This document shows, piece by piece, positions 1-12,800 of a stretch of 64,000 nt of DNA; within the stretch, counting starts at the first letter, position 1, and every line of letters begins with the position of its first letter. The DNA lies in NCBI RefSeq assembly GCF_041146795.1, contig NC_135172.1, positions 40,296,623 to 40,360,622 on the forward strand, written 5' to 3'. The translations under genes were made by a program, and so were the position numbers. The notes under the pieces were generated by a model that was not told the DNA's origin, searched no databases, and saw only the letters and a program-made list of their open reading frames with translations. Source of the DNA: Maylandia zebra (Eukaryota; Chordata; Actinopteri; Cichliformes; Cichlidae).

Positions 1-203
1 ATCCTCCAAAGAAAGGCACAAGTGGACAACAAGGTAGCAGGCAGGCACTGTATCAGCAGGATAATGTGGAGGACATCGTCACCGCTGTTAGCCTCAAGCT
101 GAAGAGACAGAAGAAACTCCCGACAGCGAATTCCCTGGCGTACAGCGGCTCCTTTAAACTCGCTAACAAGAAGGCCGAGAAGGAGCCGATGACCTGCTGC
201 TGA
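1..203 (+). CDS. C-terminal coding exon of an unidentified protein (partial, 5' end outside window)
   Basis: An open frame enters at base 3 and ends at a TGA at 201-203, giving about 66 residues. The chain is basic (motif KLKRQKKLP), contains SLAYSGSFKLANKK, and ends in TCC. A terminal Cys-Cys can be a Rab-type double geranylgeranylation signal or a palmitoylation site, but the preceding residues do not read as a normal Rab fifth helix, so I do not name a family. A polyadenylation signal AATAAA lies at 339-344, consistent with a terminal exon. The exon's 5' boundary is not certain; it may start before the window or at an AG near base 59. On human 4q31 the genes on that side of MGARP are NDUFC1, NAA15 and RAB33B; this does not look like any of them. 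Confidence 0.5.
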   Translation, partial: PPKKGTSGQQGSRQALYQQDNVEDIVTAVSLKLKRQKKLPTANSLAYSGSFKLANKKAEKEPMTCC

Positions 204-338
204 GAGCGAGGAGGACGAGGACATGCCAATCCAGTCACTCTCACACAGAACTTTAATATTTAAACTCTTAAAAATGCAAAACGTGCCACTCAGAAATTTA
301 GTGTATATTTGTGATCTCAGTGTTTATAAAAGCTGCAA

Positions 339-344
339 AATAAA
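339..344 (+). terminator. Polyadenylation signal of the first gene
   Basis: AATAAA sits 136 bases after the TGA at 201-203, a normal spacing for a short 3' UTR. A second AATAAA lies near 650 and could give a longer 3' UTR. Confidence 0.45.
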
Positions 345-699
345 ATACTGTGAATGTAAACATGCAAGTGAGCTTTCGATGCAGTGACGCTGTTTGTTTT
401 CAGCGTGTGTGGTCCCAGTGGCTGAGCTCAGGGTTTTCTCATTTCCCTGTTTTGTGCCTCCTTGTCTCCTCTTTCCTTCTTGTATCTCAGTGCCTACAGT
501 GCGTCTCGAGGAGAGAGGAGGCTTTGCAGGAGCAGCTATGAGTGAGGAAGCACAGGTGTGTAATCTCCATCTGTGACGTATGCACAAATATGCAAACCAC
601 GGCAGGATGAGGACTCTATAAAAAGGTGTTTTATTTCTGTTTTTACGATGAATAAAATAATAAAAATGCATGATATTCACACATTGTTGTGACATTGTG

Positions 700-3600
700 C
701 CCACTCTGAAAGTTGATTTAAAGCTAGAGAGATAATTTATCAGGAACTCTGATACACGTGTGACAGATCGCGAACTATAACGGTCTGCTTTCCCACATCA
801 CGTTTAATTCATGTAAAATAACAGCTCAGAAACAGGGCTGCGATTTACCAACATGGAGTAAATAGTCATGAAAATTTTGAGCCATGACTGTGGATTTAGA
901 AAGTGTCAGGCGATTACTTCTCACACATAAATACAACGTTCTTTTTCTTTTTTAAAGTGGGTCCATAAGAAATTTTCTGTAAATTAAAAAAAGAATTCAG
1001 GTTTTAATTATATGACCAAGTCCAGGTAATGAGCTTTTGTGTATTTATTACTCAAAGTGTAAACCCAAGGAGCGGTGCAGGTGTGTTTATTTGAGGCAGT
1101 ACTGTGGTTTCAGTGGCCAAACTGGGCTGTAAGTTTGACACCGCTGGTCTGGATGCTCTTTCTGTGAGTTTTCTCGTTTTGGAAATGTCAGCTGCAAAGA
1201 TGTGAGCCGTCTCTGGGATGTGATGGCACCAAAATATAACTCCAGGCTTTTGGAAAAACTGACTCTTAGTGTGATATTGTGCAACGTCTTTTCTTCCTAC
1301 TGTCACACCCACCAACCCTGGCACTGTGCCTCCATCTACCATAATGAGTCACCGTGTCATTTGGTTCAATAATATTCAAAAGAAAGCAAACATCTCGGCT
1401 TCTGATTTCTCCAGTGCTTAAAAACTTTGAGTCAAATCATCCTGTGCCAGGGGTGTCAAACATGCAGCCCATCCAAGGGTCACAGAGTGAAATTTACTCA
1501 GTTAAAATTTACTCAAATAGTTCCAATGAGATGAGAAGAAGAAGGAGGCGTGAAAGCATTTGGACACTTTACTGGAAAAACAAAGACATTAAACGTGGCG
1601 GTTTTTGCCTTTCCTCTGAATCTGATTTGTGGTAAACATGTACAGACTCACTGAATGTGGAAAATAATACATATTTTTCTCAAGACATTTCAGGCTGTTT
1701 ATAAACAGATGCTTCATTAAATGTTTTCAGAATATACTTCTTTATCACAGAAAGGTCAAATTAGTTTTTATTGTTTTATCTAAATGGCTCTTTTCTGATA
1801 GATTCGATTAGTTAGAGGTTCTGGGGTAAAACTTCTTAAATGTAATCTTGTGGTGAGCTGGTCCTTTTCTCTGGAGGATAAAACATATTTAACACATATG
1901 TGATTCACTAAGTGTGTAATATGAGCTGGTGCTGTTTTGATGCATCACCATCTCATCCTGGCTGCCCGCGGACTCGGCAGCAGTCATGCTCGGGTCTTGT
2001 GCGTGATGTGGGCGTTGGAAAAGTGCATCACATGTGGTTTCACGACTTTGTCTAATTGATGATTCAGAGCTTGTCACATGATTAAGGACGTGTGCACACA
2101 CGAAAGTATCACAGCTGTGCAACATTCAACAGCTCAGAAGTAGGCGTGTCTCTCTGAATGCAGGGAAGAGTGGAACCAGAGGAGAGGCTGCTTTCCTTAA
2201 TCTGAGATTTTTAAGTAAAATCTTAATTGCTGTTTTTGTACGTTTACTGCACCTGTAAACTTACCAAAAGAAGCTCTATGAAGCTCCTGCAGGTGGTTCA
2301 AGAGAGGAAAGGCCTCCTGATAATTGGGGGTTTAGCTTGGAGCATGTAAACTTTGAACAGTTTTTAATGAGTTTTAAACTGGGGACTAAAAAATGACTTG
2401 GGAACTCAGTATGAAGCGAGTGTAGGGTCTGATGTTTTGCGGTTTAAAGCCCTACTACAACCTGTCTTTTCTAAGTCTTATAACACAATGTCCATTATAT
2501 CAGAAAAATGCTAAGTCTGACTTTAATGAGATAATATTTTGGCACTTCTTGGTCTGACCTAACCAGCAATGTATGATGGTTGAACAGGAAACATCTCAGA
2601 GTAAAATTACTCACTTTATCTCAAATTTCCACTTCAGCTACAGGTTTAAGGCTTTGCCGCGACCCTGCACACTGTAAAGATTCAATCATTTTATTTTACT
2701 TACAAAAATAATACAAAGTAATTGCCACAAAAAGGCCAAGTACTATTAACTATAAGCTATTCCTATTTTTTTTAAATTAAAAGCCTTTTTACAAAGTTTT
2801 TAATTATTGTAAATATTTTATGATTGCAAAGTTGTGACCTGTTTTTGATTCGTGTGTATTGTGCGTCAATGTAATTGATATATGCATACTTATATTTTTA
2901 CAAATGTAAAACCTTACAATGGATGGAACAGCCAAATTATGTGGACTTTTTTGCATCTACGTTCTTGTGTCATTAACTTTTGTCTTCTCTCTTCTGTGCT
3001 TAGTGTTTTGTATTTATGTCATCTGTCTTCCTTCACGTCCTAACTGCTCACAGCATTTGGCCTTGCTGAATCTGCCTCTGCTGGAGGTCGCTTCCTACTA
3101 AAAGGGACTTCTTCCTCCCCGCCATCGCCAAGTGCTTATGGAGGATCAACTGGACACAGATGAGTTTTTCGCTTTAATATTGTGGTTTTTGTGATTTACA
3201 CCTTTGAATATAAAGCACCTGTTGTTTTTGTGAGGTGGTACTAAATGAATAAAACCGAACATATTATGGGATGTTACACAGACCTTGCATATAAGTGATT
3301 ACTGTCAGTTCAGGAGAAGTCAAAGTTTGATAAAGTCTCACGTCCGCGTTGTGTTTTTATGGATGTCCAGATCTGATCTACAGGCCAGTCTTTTGTCCTT
3401 GACTCTGTCACTCCGTGCACACTCTGACAGAGATCGCATTACGCAACCAGAGCTGACGTTGTCATGCAACTGAACTAGAATGTGATGCGCTTAAAACCAG
3501 CCTGCGGGATCTCTCCTTCTCACAGTCACAGCTGAGAGAGAGGGCAGAATGATTTAATGAAGGAAGAGGGGGATTATATGATATATGGAGGTCAACATCT

Positions 3601-3700
3601 GCCTCAGAAGGATCCAAACACCAGGAGAAAATACAAATCACAGCTCTGCTCATTCTTTGGTGCTTCAGTTCCTGCTATTTGTGTTCTGTTAGATTCTCGT
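700..3700. other. Intergenic, AT-rich, with repeat debris
   Basis: No open frame here has splice context or a recognisable protein signature. The stretch is AT-rich with many short homopolymers. A dispersed-repeat copy lies at 3040-3265 and is listed separately. The open frame at 1354-1635 is low-complexity and unsupported. Confidence 0.5.
3040..3265 (+). repeat. Dispersed repeat, copy 1 of 3 in the window
   Basis: Key words are 'ctggaggtcgcttcctacta', 'cgccaagtgctta' and 'aatataaagcacc'. The same block occurs, better preserved, at 40075-40290 and 55365-55640, always on the plus strand. It contains the teleost-typical phrases 'aaaagggagtttttcctt' and 'tatataaataaaa' in at least one copy. No coding capacity is seen, so it is probably the end of a non-autonomous element. 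Family not named. Confidence 0.6.
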
Positions 3701-3709
3701 CTGCAGGGG

Positions 3710-3714
3710 GCGTG
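3710..3714 (+). promoter_or_regulatory. Possible hypoxia response element core upstream of mgarp
   Basis: GCGTG occurs 143 bases before the mgarp start codon, and an inverted ACGTG lies near 3338. Mammalian MGARP (also called HUMMR) is known to be induced by HIF-1. The five-base core is common by chance, so this is only a candidate. Confidence 0.2.
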
Positions 3715-3856
3715 CTGGTGGAGCTGTCTGCTTTTGAATGGGGGTGTGCTCTGTTCCCATCAGCACTGGTAAGCAGCAGCTGAGCGCTTCCCATCATTTC
3801 GCTGTAAAACCTGCCGGAGAAAAACTCGCTTAGCTGCAGCTGATACCCGAGCAATC

Positions 3857-6800
3857 ATGTTCTGCAGACGGGCATGGCAGAGAGTCGGGCCGCTGGCACG
3901 GAGGTCTTTCAAGCCGACACCCAGATACGGTGAGTCAGGACATTTAATGGGACTTTCCAGGAATTATTACTGTGGCGTTAATTAGAGTAATTAAGTAGAG
4001 TTTATAGAATAGTTGCGCTCGTTTATTTTCTGCTGCTGCCAGTTCAGTTTATTTTATTTTTTTAATGATTTTGTGGGTTGAGAAAGGGAAAAGTAAAAGT
4101 CCAATAAAGAGACGCACTTGCGGGCTTTCCAGTCGAGCTGCAGCAGTCTGATAAAGAAGGTGTGTGCTCTGGGAACACACAGAAGTGTACCACTTGAAAT
4201 ATTACATATTTCAACTTTGTTACAATAAATAATAACTAATCCAATATTTGAACAAAAATAACAATTAAAGGCGATTCTTTATGATGCATCTAAGGAGTGT
4301 AGACGATGAAATCACGTCCTAAATCCAGTTTATCTGGATAACAACGTTTATAACCTATTAGTGAACAAAACATCTGTTTTTCAGAATAATTATTTTTAAA
4401 ATCTGAATCCAGAGAGCGTGCAATGACGGATATTTCAGACTGGCTCTGTTTTCACGCATGCCTGCCTGCCTGGCCCGGATCATCCTTTAGTTTGGGATCA
4501 GAGCTTTGTGGAATTCAGCCCGAGGCAAAGCTGCTGCTTCTGCTGCTGCTGCTTTAATTTCCTGCTGAGAAAGCTGTGGCAAAATGCTGCAAACCAGGCT
4601 ACATCTGGCCACGATAGAAGGTTTTTGTGTTTTTGAACTTACAAGCAGGTAAAAAAAAACAAAAAACTAAACCCCAGAAGATGTGAAAGAAAGGAGGTGA
4701 ATACTGCTACTGCTTTCTAACTACACACCAGCTCGACACACTGCATCCTAAGTATGCAGCAGGTCCCTTCCTGTTTGACCATCATGTCCTCAGACATGTC
4801 TATCTTGTCTGCTGTTCCCTGACATGCGTGTCTATGTTTACAGGCTTGAACCCAGCAGCCAGGATTAAGTGATTACCTGTATAAATAACCTGTATAAGTA
4901 ACCTGTCCCTGCACTGTGCTGCTGTGTCATTGGTATTAGAGCAGGAGGGAGGACAAACCTCAGCTCTGTTTTGGGTTTGTAATTCAGCGGAGCTGCAGTG
5001 AAACTTTGCACAGTGCTCTTAAATATAAAGTCAAAAACAGGGACAGCGAGTCGGCTTCGATAAAAGGTTGATGGGACGGTAAAAGCTGCAGCTTAGCACA
5101 AAGAGTGGGAAGAGGAGGGAAATGGTTCTGCCCAAAGATAAAAATAATCTAAAAGCATCTCTAAAGCTCACTGAAGCCATTTTTACAACTCACGCATGAA
5201 CTCCAGACGATGCTGAAGAGTCACTTTAGGAAACAGATGTAGCATATAAATGTAAAAGGTCTGTATGATGGCCAGACATACTAGCAATGCTAGAAGCACC
5301 CTGGTTTAGTCAGACAGTTGCCTGCAGTCATGCAGGTTTAACAGGACATGACACAGACTTTGTGTTATATGCATATATCCTGTTGGGACTTTTATGTGTT
5401 TTCTCACTGTTTACTTTCACTCAAAACTACCATCAAAGGTTTAAGCTCTGAAAGCTCATTGGTTAAGTTTAGGCACTGAAGGAAAAGCATGTTTGGTTAG
5501 GTTCTGGCAGAACAGCTAAACAATTACATCAATTCAGTTTAAAGCTTTTTGAAGCCAATGAATGAGGCTGTAGATAGAGTTAAGCCTTAGTGCTTTCTGG
5601 GTTCACGGTGTCATTTCAGCTACTTTAAAGGGAACACATTATGCTTTTATTTTTTATCTCTAGTGCTCTACAAGAGTAGCTTTGCTTGATCCACAGTTCA
5701 AAACAATCCTTCCTTCCAGAGCTGTGTGCCTGATGTAAGCGATGTCCGCTTTCACTGACATCATCCAGAGCCAACAGTAGAAAATAGTTTGAAGCAGGCT
5801 GAAGCTTGAACTTTTGGTTCACAGGAATTGTTTTCACCTCATAATTTAAAACCTTAGTAAATAGTAATATGCACATCCACCGTTCTAACAGTTAATATAT
5901 GACAGAAAATGTGCAAAAGCATAATGGATCTCATTTAAGATTTCAAAATGTGTCTAGGCCATTTGGCGCAGTTCTTCTGAACCTGTGAGAACAAAGTGAC
6001 GTTTATAAGAGAAGCCTTTTTCTTGTATTATTATTAAACCAGTTTCAACCTTGTGAAAAGCAGTGGCTGGCGAGGTATGTGCTGGATGACAAAGAACAAT
6101 CGATAAAGTTTAAATGTCAGTCAGTGGAAAAGTCAAAAGTGACAGGATGGGTTAGGATTTGCATGAACACACACAAACAAAGAGGGGTGAGATGTGCTGC
6201 ACCCTGTGTTCTGTGACTGCACACTCTCACAGTGTGTGAGAGTGAGAGGTCCAGATAGGAAGAGATTAGATTGAGGCTGTGTGATTTTTATTTATGCCAA
6301 CCTGCTTGCACCACCTTTAAACACCAGCTGATCCTTTTGCAGCAGCACTCGTCACCAACACCACAGCAGCAGTCCTGATTTGTGCTAAATGACTATTCCA
6401 TATGAATTTGAACCCATTGCTTTATGTTGTTTGTTTTGATGCAAATCTGAGATCATCATTCAGGAAGTCTTAGTGTTTGTGTAGTGTGTGTGTGCGTGTG
6501 TGCCGGGGGTTTAATTTAAGCAAAGATTCAGTGTTTGGCTTGGCTGCTGCTAAATCTTTCCATCTCCTCTGCTACAAATGACCGGGCTGTATTGTGTAAC
6601 TGGATTAAGGGATGGAGACATGTTGACGCTGTTGATGCACTGTTCTTCGTGCCCGTCGTGCTTGTGATGGAGCGACAGTTTTCTGAACAAAATAAACTCA
6701 CAAAGTATCAGAGCTGTAGTGGTTTCTATCCATGACTCTCCAGTATTAGTACTGATTCTCATTTTAAATGCACTTACGTGTGTTTATATAAATAAATGTC

Positions 6801-9800
6801 TTTATTACAAGCTCGCCGGATAACTGTACCCGTGTGTGTCTCTCCACAGCTCCAGTGCGACACATGGCCTTCGGTGTTCCTGGAGGTTCCACCAACATGA
6901 CGTACTTTGTTTTATGTGGCGGCGGCCTCACTGCTGCAGTTGTTTATGTGAGTATCAGATCAGGTTATAGGCGATGGTTTGTAAGTCCACATTTTCACCG
7001 TGTGTGTACTGTTTTTGACTGCTGTAAGCAGGTGTTACACATGGATTTTTCAGGTGAGGAACCTGAACTTGTGCTACAGCGTGGGCAAAAGAAAATCTTT
7101 GCGATCATTTGTATTAATATTCATTATTTGTGTTGTTTTCCTTTATATGAGCCGTGATCAGCTGCCCTGTGTGCTGCTGCTCTGAGGTTTACTTCTCTTT
7201 CTTGATTTAGACAAGGTAATTCAGTAATAAGCAGGTGTTATACACTGATTTTGCACTTTCTACTCCAGATGCCCATCCTGCTGCCACCACAAAGGGATTC
7301 ATGTCTAAATTGAACACTGATGACTGCTAACATCAATCTAACCCAGTTTTTTTCAAACTTTTCCTCACATTTCGTTTCAAAAGCTGAAAAAGTTCATGCC
7401 TCACAGCCTGTATTTTTTTTAATCAGTAGTTAAACATAAACAAATCCATGTTAAATTTCACATAAATAGAGGTGCATGTCATCAGTGCAGTAGCATCATT
7501 AAATTAATTTATTTCCCTTTCGAAGAAAATCATTTTCACCTGGTTGTTCATGTCCAATCAGAGGTGCCCATCCCAGAGTATGAGAACCTACAAGAACCAC
7601 TGCGTGCTCTGCACCTGGCTTACCTCATCACTGCAAAATGAGGTTAACCTGCACAAGACCACCTAGTACTACAGATTCACTGTAGTTAACATGAATTACA
7701 ACATTACAAGTAACCTTTAAATTTAAGATGATCAAATAACACTTGTTGACCAATCCTTACCTTTGTCTGTTTCACGCTGTTTTTTTTATTCTTGGCTCTG
7801 TGTGATGTCACTGGGAGAGGATATCCCTAATATGGTCATCTCTGGCACACAAGTCACCTGCTGCTTAAACACGTGGTTTACAGGAGACAGAATAATTAAA
7901 TATTACTGCTGCACACATTCTCAATGAGAATAAATGTATTAAGTCACAAAGTTTAGCTAAACGTGCAGCAGTTATATTCAGTTATTTCGTTAAAGACTTG
8001 TCATGTGTTCAGGTGTGCAGAGATTTTGAACTAGTTGTTTACGTGAAGAAAGTTTTCCAAAAGGGAGGGGGTGGTGGGGTTAAGATAGAGGATGAACGGA
8101 GAGGTTCAAGGTCCAATACAAGATGACTGAGGATTATTTTGAAGTGTTAGTCATGCAAAGCTAGTGCAAGAATAGAAACACAGAGCTGGAAATGAAAGTA
8201 ATTCATCCCCCTTTTTCTACTTTTCAATAAATTCGTGTTTTTCAGTGTTATACAGGAGTGTAAAAAAGGTCTGCTCTCTTTTTACATCTTCAAAGAAACA
8301 AAATCCTCTAGTGCGTTTTTTGAATACTCATTCAAAACCAGAACAACAAGCTGCTGTACTGGATATATGCAGTTACCTGGTAGTTTTACAGGCTTCTGTC
8401 CTTGCTGGTGCAAACTGGGAGCGATGCAGTCTGAAGCCAGGCTGGTCTGCAGACGTTACCACAGCTCAGACGCTGGACGGGACAAAAGAGGCTCTTTGTG
8501 CTTTTTGACAATCTCTCCCTTTTTGCTGCCATTGTTCGGTCAAATTTGTCACCCATTCACCGTCAGGCTCTTGGCAAAGCAAACAAGTGTGTCTGACTGT
8601 GTTGGTCCATGTTGGACAAAATGTCAGCTTGAGGTTGGATTTTGTTTCGTGCCGTTATCATTAGCTGTGTGCTGGAATGTAATGAGTACATGTCTGCTGT
8701 GTTTCTCTCAGGCATACAAGACGGTCAACGATGATACCGAGCGTTACGAGGAAAGACTCGCCAACATGGGCTCCACGGCGAAGGGTTAGCTACTTTCTCA
8801 CACACAAACACACACACACACACACTCAAAAACAAACACTGTTACCCACAACTCAGCTTTGTGAACATGACATTGTGCAAGCCGTACACGCTGCACAGAC
8901 AAGACACACCGATTTCAACTTATGTGATCGCAGCTAAAGCAAGAGATGGTCTGATATGCAACTTAAAACACTAATTTCTTGTAAATTAAATGATTTTCAA
9001 ACCTTCTATTTAACCAGTATGTGAAACTCAAGGATAGGCAGCACCAGCCTAGCTTGTTTTTGATAGTAGAAAAGCTGGAGATCCTACAGGAAACTCACAC
9101 AGCCACAGTGAGAGAGTGCAAACTCCCCACAGAGCTCCCGTGTGTGGGTTCAAACACAGCGATGAATGAAGAGCCCCGAAACACCATCCATGACTGTAAA
9201 AGGACCGGTTTTATCAAAGAAATCCCTCACTGTGAGCCTCCTCTCTAAAACAGGTTAAAATGGTGCTACTTCAGCTTGTGCTATTAAGATTAAAATTCCC
9301 CAAGGTGTGACAGCCTGTCGGAGTCTGTAACTGTTTAATCGAAGACAGAGAAAGCAGAAAGGAAGAAGCGAATGTATTTCAGGGCTGATTCCAGCTTCAC
9401 CAGCTGCACGGTAGACTGATCACTCTGAATGGCTTCATCGTGCCTGTCTGTTTTGATTTCTGTCTGCGCAATTTTTGTCTACTCAGCCCGGAGAGGCCAT
9501 GGCGCTGTGCCCAGAGCCGTTAACTGTGCTGTAATGGTGCTAAGCAGCAGCTGTCAGTGGGTTAGTTGTGATCATGCAGCATTGAAGTGTTGTTTTCACT
9601 CCGAAATAAGAAGTCAAAGTGCTGCTGCTTACAGCGATGGAGAGGAAACCACCGCTGGTCTTTAAGGAGCTGAATGCACACATTAACCTGACGTGCTTTG
9701 CATCTATAACAAAGATGGGAAAGCTTTCCATAACATTTAGTGTGTTTAGGGGAGTTTTGACCATTCTTCCAGAAGTGCATTTCTGAGGTCAGACACCAAT

Positions 9801-12800
9801 GATGGACGAGAAGGCCGACATCGCTGTGTTCATCCCAAAGGTGTTCTATCAGGTTGAGGTCAGGACTCTGTGCAGGCCAGTCAAGTTCTTCCACGCCAAA
9901 CTCATCCATGTCTTTATGGACCTTGCCTCGTGCACTGCAGTGCAGTCATGTTGGAACAGGAAGGAGCCATCCCCAGACTGTTGCCACACAGTTAAACGTC
10001 TTACTGTGCTGAAGCATTAAGTTCTTTTCACTGGAGCTAAGGGGCCGAGCCCAGTTCCTGAAAACAAGCCGTGCACCATAAACCCCCCTACACCAAACCT
10101 TACACTTGGCACAATGCAGTCAGACAAGTCAGACAGTTGGCAACTCGCTCTGTGATTTTTCTTGGCCTACCACTTCAATGCTGAGTTTGTCATTCCCAAT
10201 CACTTCCACTTTGTTATAATGCCCCCATAGTATATAGTGCTTGATTTTATACACCTGTGGCCATGGAAGTGAGTGGAACACCTGAGCTCCGTGAGTAAAT
10301 ACGTTTGTCGAAATAGTCCAAGTTCCTTGAAAGGAACAGTATAGACTGAAAGATTGATGTAGTTTACAGGTTTGAAAGGTGGGAGTTAAACCTGCATTCT
10401 TTCTAATGGCCAGTAGGGGGTGAATTGTGTCGCTGTAAAAACCAGTACAGTAAACAAAAATGTGAGAAAAACAAAGCTACCGCTCACGTGATGTAAAACC
10501 TCAGAAAAAGCTTTCCAGCTGGGTTTATGTCATTATAGTACGATTGGTCTGTTAGAGGAAAATAAAAAAAATAAATAAGTGTATGATGTAAGGCCAGTCT
10601 AACTTATGAGTGACAACTCAGTACTCTACGCATGTGCTCTGTTTCCCAGTTAATGATACTGGTTTCAGAAATCTAATATGGCAACAGCCAAAAATGTCTA
10701 TAATATTAGCTCAGATTTGGAGACTGAGACGTTAAACGTTATCTCTAAAGTGCTGACTGAAGTCGTGCTGAGCTTTGATTCTGACCTTTTCACTCCACAA
10801 TCTTCAATAAGCAGTTATAGGAGTGGTAATAATATATTTCTGTCTTTCACTGACATGTTAGGATAAGGATTATCCTTCACTTTGCTCATGTTTACGGTTT
10901 TAACAGCAGCTATGTCACCTTTTAGTCCTCAAAGACCTAAAGTCTTGACCTTTAAGCCTCCTTTCTCTGCTACTGAAACCTGCATTAATAAAAGTGCACA
11001 GTTGCTTTCATCTTTAATCTCCAGAGGTTAACACTTTATTCAGGCACAGATAAAACAAGCATCATACAGCTAACATGTACTAGAGTGAAATCTTTCACGT
11101 GTTTCTCTTTCTGGCCTCTTACGCTGCAGCTTCTTCAGCAAAGGCAGCACCAGAGGCAGCTCCACCTGCAGTTGAGCCTGCACCGGTGGAGGAGGAAGCC
11201 CCTGCTGCTGAGGTCATCGCTGAGTCGGCCCCGGCTACTGCTGCTGCAGAACCTGTAGGAGAGACAGCTGCTGAACCTGTTGTGGAAGCTGCGTCTGAAG
11301 AAGCAGAAGCCGCCGCCGCCGTCTCTGAGGCGGTCGTTCCAGAGGCAGCAGCTGAGACGGCAGCTGAGTCAGCAGAGACGGAGGACGCCGCTCCACCTGT
11401 GGAGGCAGAGGTGGTTGCTGAAGTGGCTGTGGAGGCCCCAGCAGAGGAACCTGTGGCAGAAAACGCTGGTACGGCAGCAGTAGATCTCACTCCACCTGCT
11501 GAAGCCGAGGTGGCCCCTGCTGCAGAGGTGGCTGCTTAAACCTGTGATGGCTCGATAGTTCACCCAGTTGGATGTGCTCTGTCCCTCCTCCCTGCCCCAG
11601 AAAAACAGACTCATTAACCCAATTTTTTTTGATAATGAGGGGGGGGGAAAAAAGTAGTTTTCAGTCTTTTTAAAAAATCTGTTGGGGGTTCATCAGTCCA
11701 GTTTTCAGCTCCCCTCCTTCCCTTAGCTCTCCTAATGCTTCACATCCAAAAACATCTGGAATTAGTCTGTGTGATTAGAGCCACTGTGGAAAATTATGTC
11801 TGTATAGAAAATCTATCACAAAAAGGAAGAAATCCAAATTATAATTTGGATACTGTACAGTACACGGGGTAAATATAATGGACAGAACTAAGTTGGTAAT
11901 TAATGCTTTCGAAAAATCTGATTTTCAGTGCTCTTAAAACAGGACAGCCCTGTTTCTTGTTCCTTTCCAGCAGGTTTAGATGGTATTTTGTGTTCAGCCA
12001 TGTTTTCTTTCAACCTCTAAACTCACCGTGAAGAGTTACCTGAACCAGTTAGCTCTTTGTTAGCAGACTGCAGTGCTGGTCTTGTGTTCTCAAACTATAA
12101 AACAGTTTTTGCACAGAGTGAGACGTGGTTAAAACTTCATTTCCTACTTTGTCTTCTTTTTTAAAAATCTCGTGCAGTAAGATGCTTTCTCATATTCATC
12201 ATTACCACATATCCATATTATTCTTCTACAGCTACACCAGCCTGCACTCACTTTATTTGCCTGGCACACATTTCTATTTTGTTGCCAATTTGTTCCCTAA
12301 AAAATCAAAGTTCTCTTTTTGTTGCTGCTGTCTCTTTCCTCTTTTACAGAAAATGCATTCACCCTTATGTCCGTGCATTGAAAATGGTCTTTGGTACAGC
12401 TGTAATAAAGATTTTCTTTAGTCTCTCAGATGTTTTTGCTTGTCGCTCCACACCATTAATATTGTATTTGGAGTAGAAACACCTACTTCCTGTAGAAAAG
12501 CTCCTTATCCTGAAGAATCCCTGTGCTGTGTTCATGCTCCTGTCTGGCTTCAGCTCGACTGCCATCAAACTAAGAAGTTTTTCCAGCCTTCATAATTGAT
12601 TTCACAGTATTTCCCACTCACAGAATAATGAGCAGAAAGAAACCTCTGTTAAAAAAAATGCTGAAAAATAAACATAAATGCAAAAATAAACACATGGTTG
12701 CAAGTGCACAGAGGGGATATGACTAATACTTGTTTACGCTTGATTGTTTGAAAAAGAAATTCATCTGGAGAACAATATAAGAATGTGAATAAGGAATTAG

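Noticed and set aside
490-556. Possible small exon between a CAG acceptor and a GTGTGT donor after the first gene
   Set aside because: Open in frame but very short, downstream of a stop and polyadenylation signal, and no gene to join.
8235-8789. 184-codon plus-strand open frame ending in mgarp exon 3
   Set aside because: Only the last 24 codons are exon 3. The rest is intron that happens to be open upstream of the acceptor at 8710-8711.
10678-10866. 62-codon frame in mgarp intron 3
   Set aside because: Plausible-looking composition but no splice context or recognisable motif; probably repeat-derived.
11119-11490. 123-codon antisense frame opposite the short mgarp terminal exon
   Set aside because: A by-product of GCN/GAG-rich codons on the sense strand; the translation is an Ala/Ser low-complexity string with no domain.
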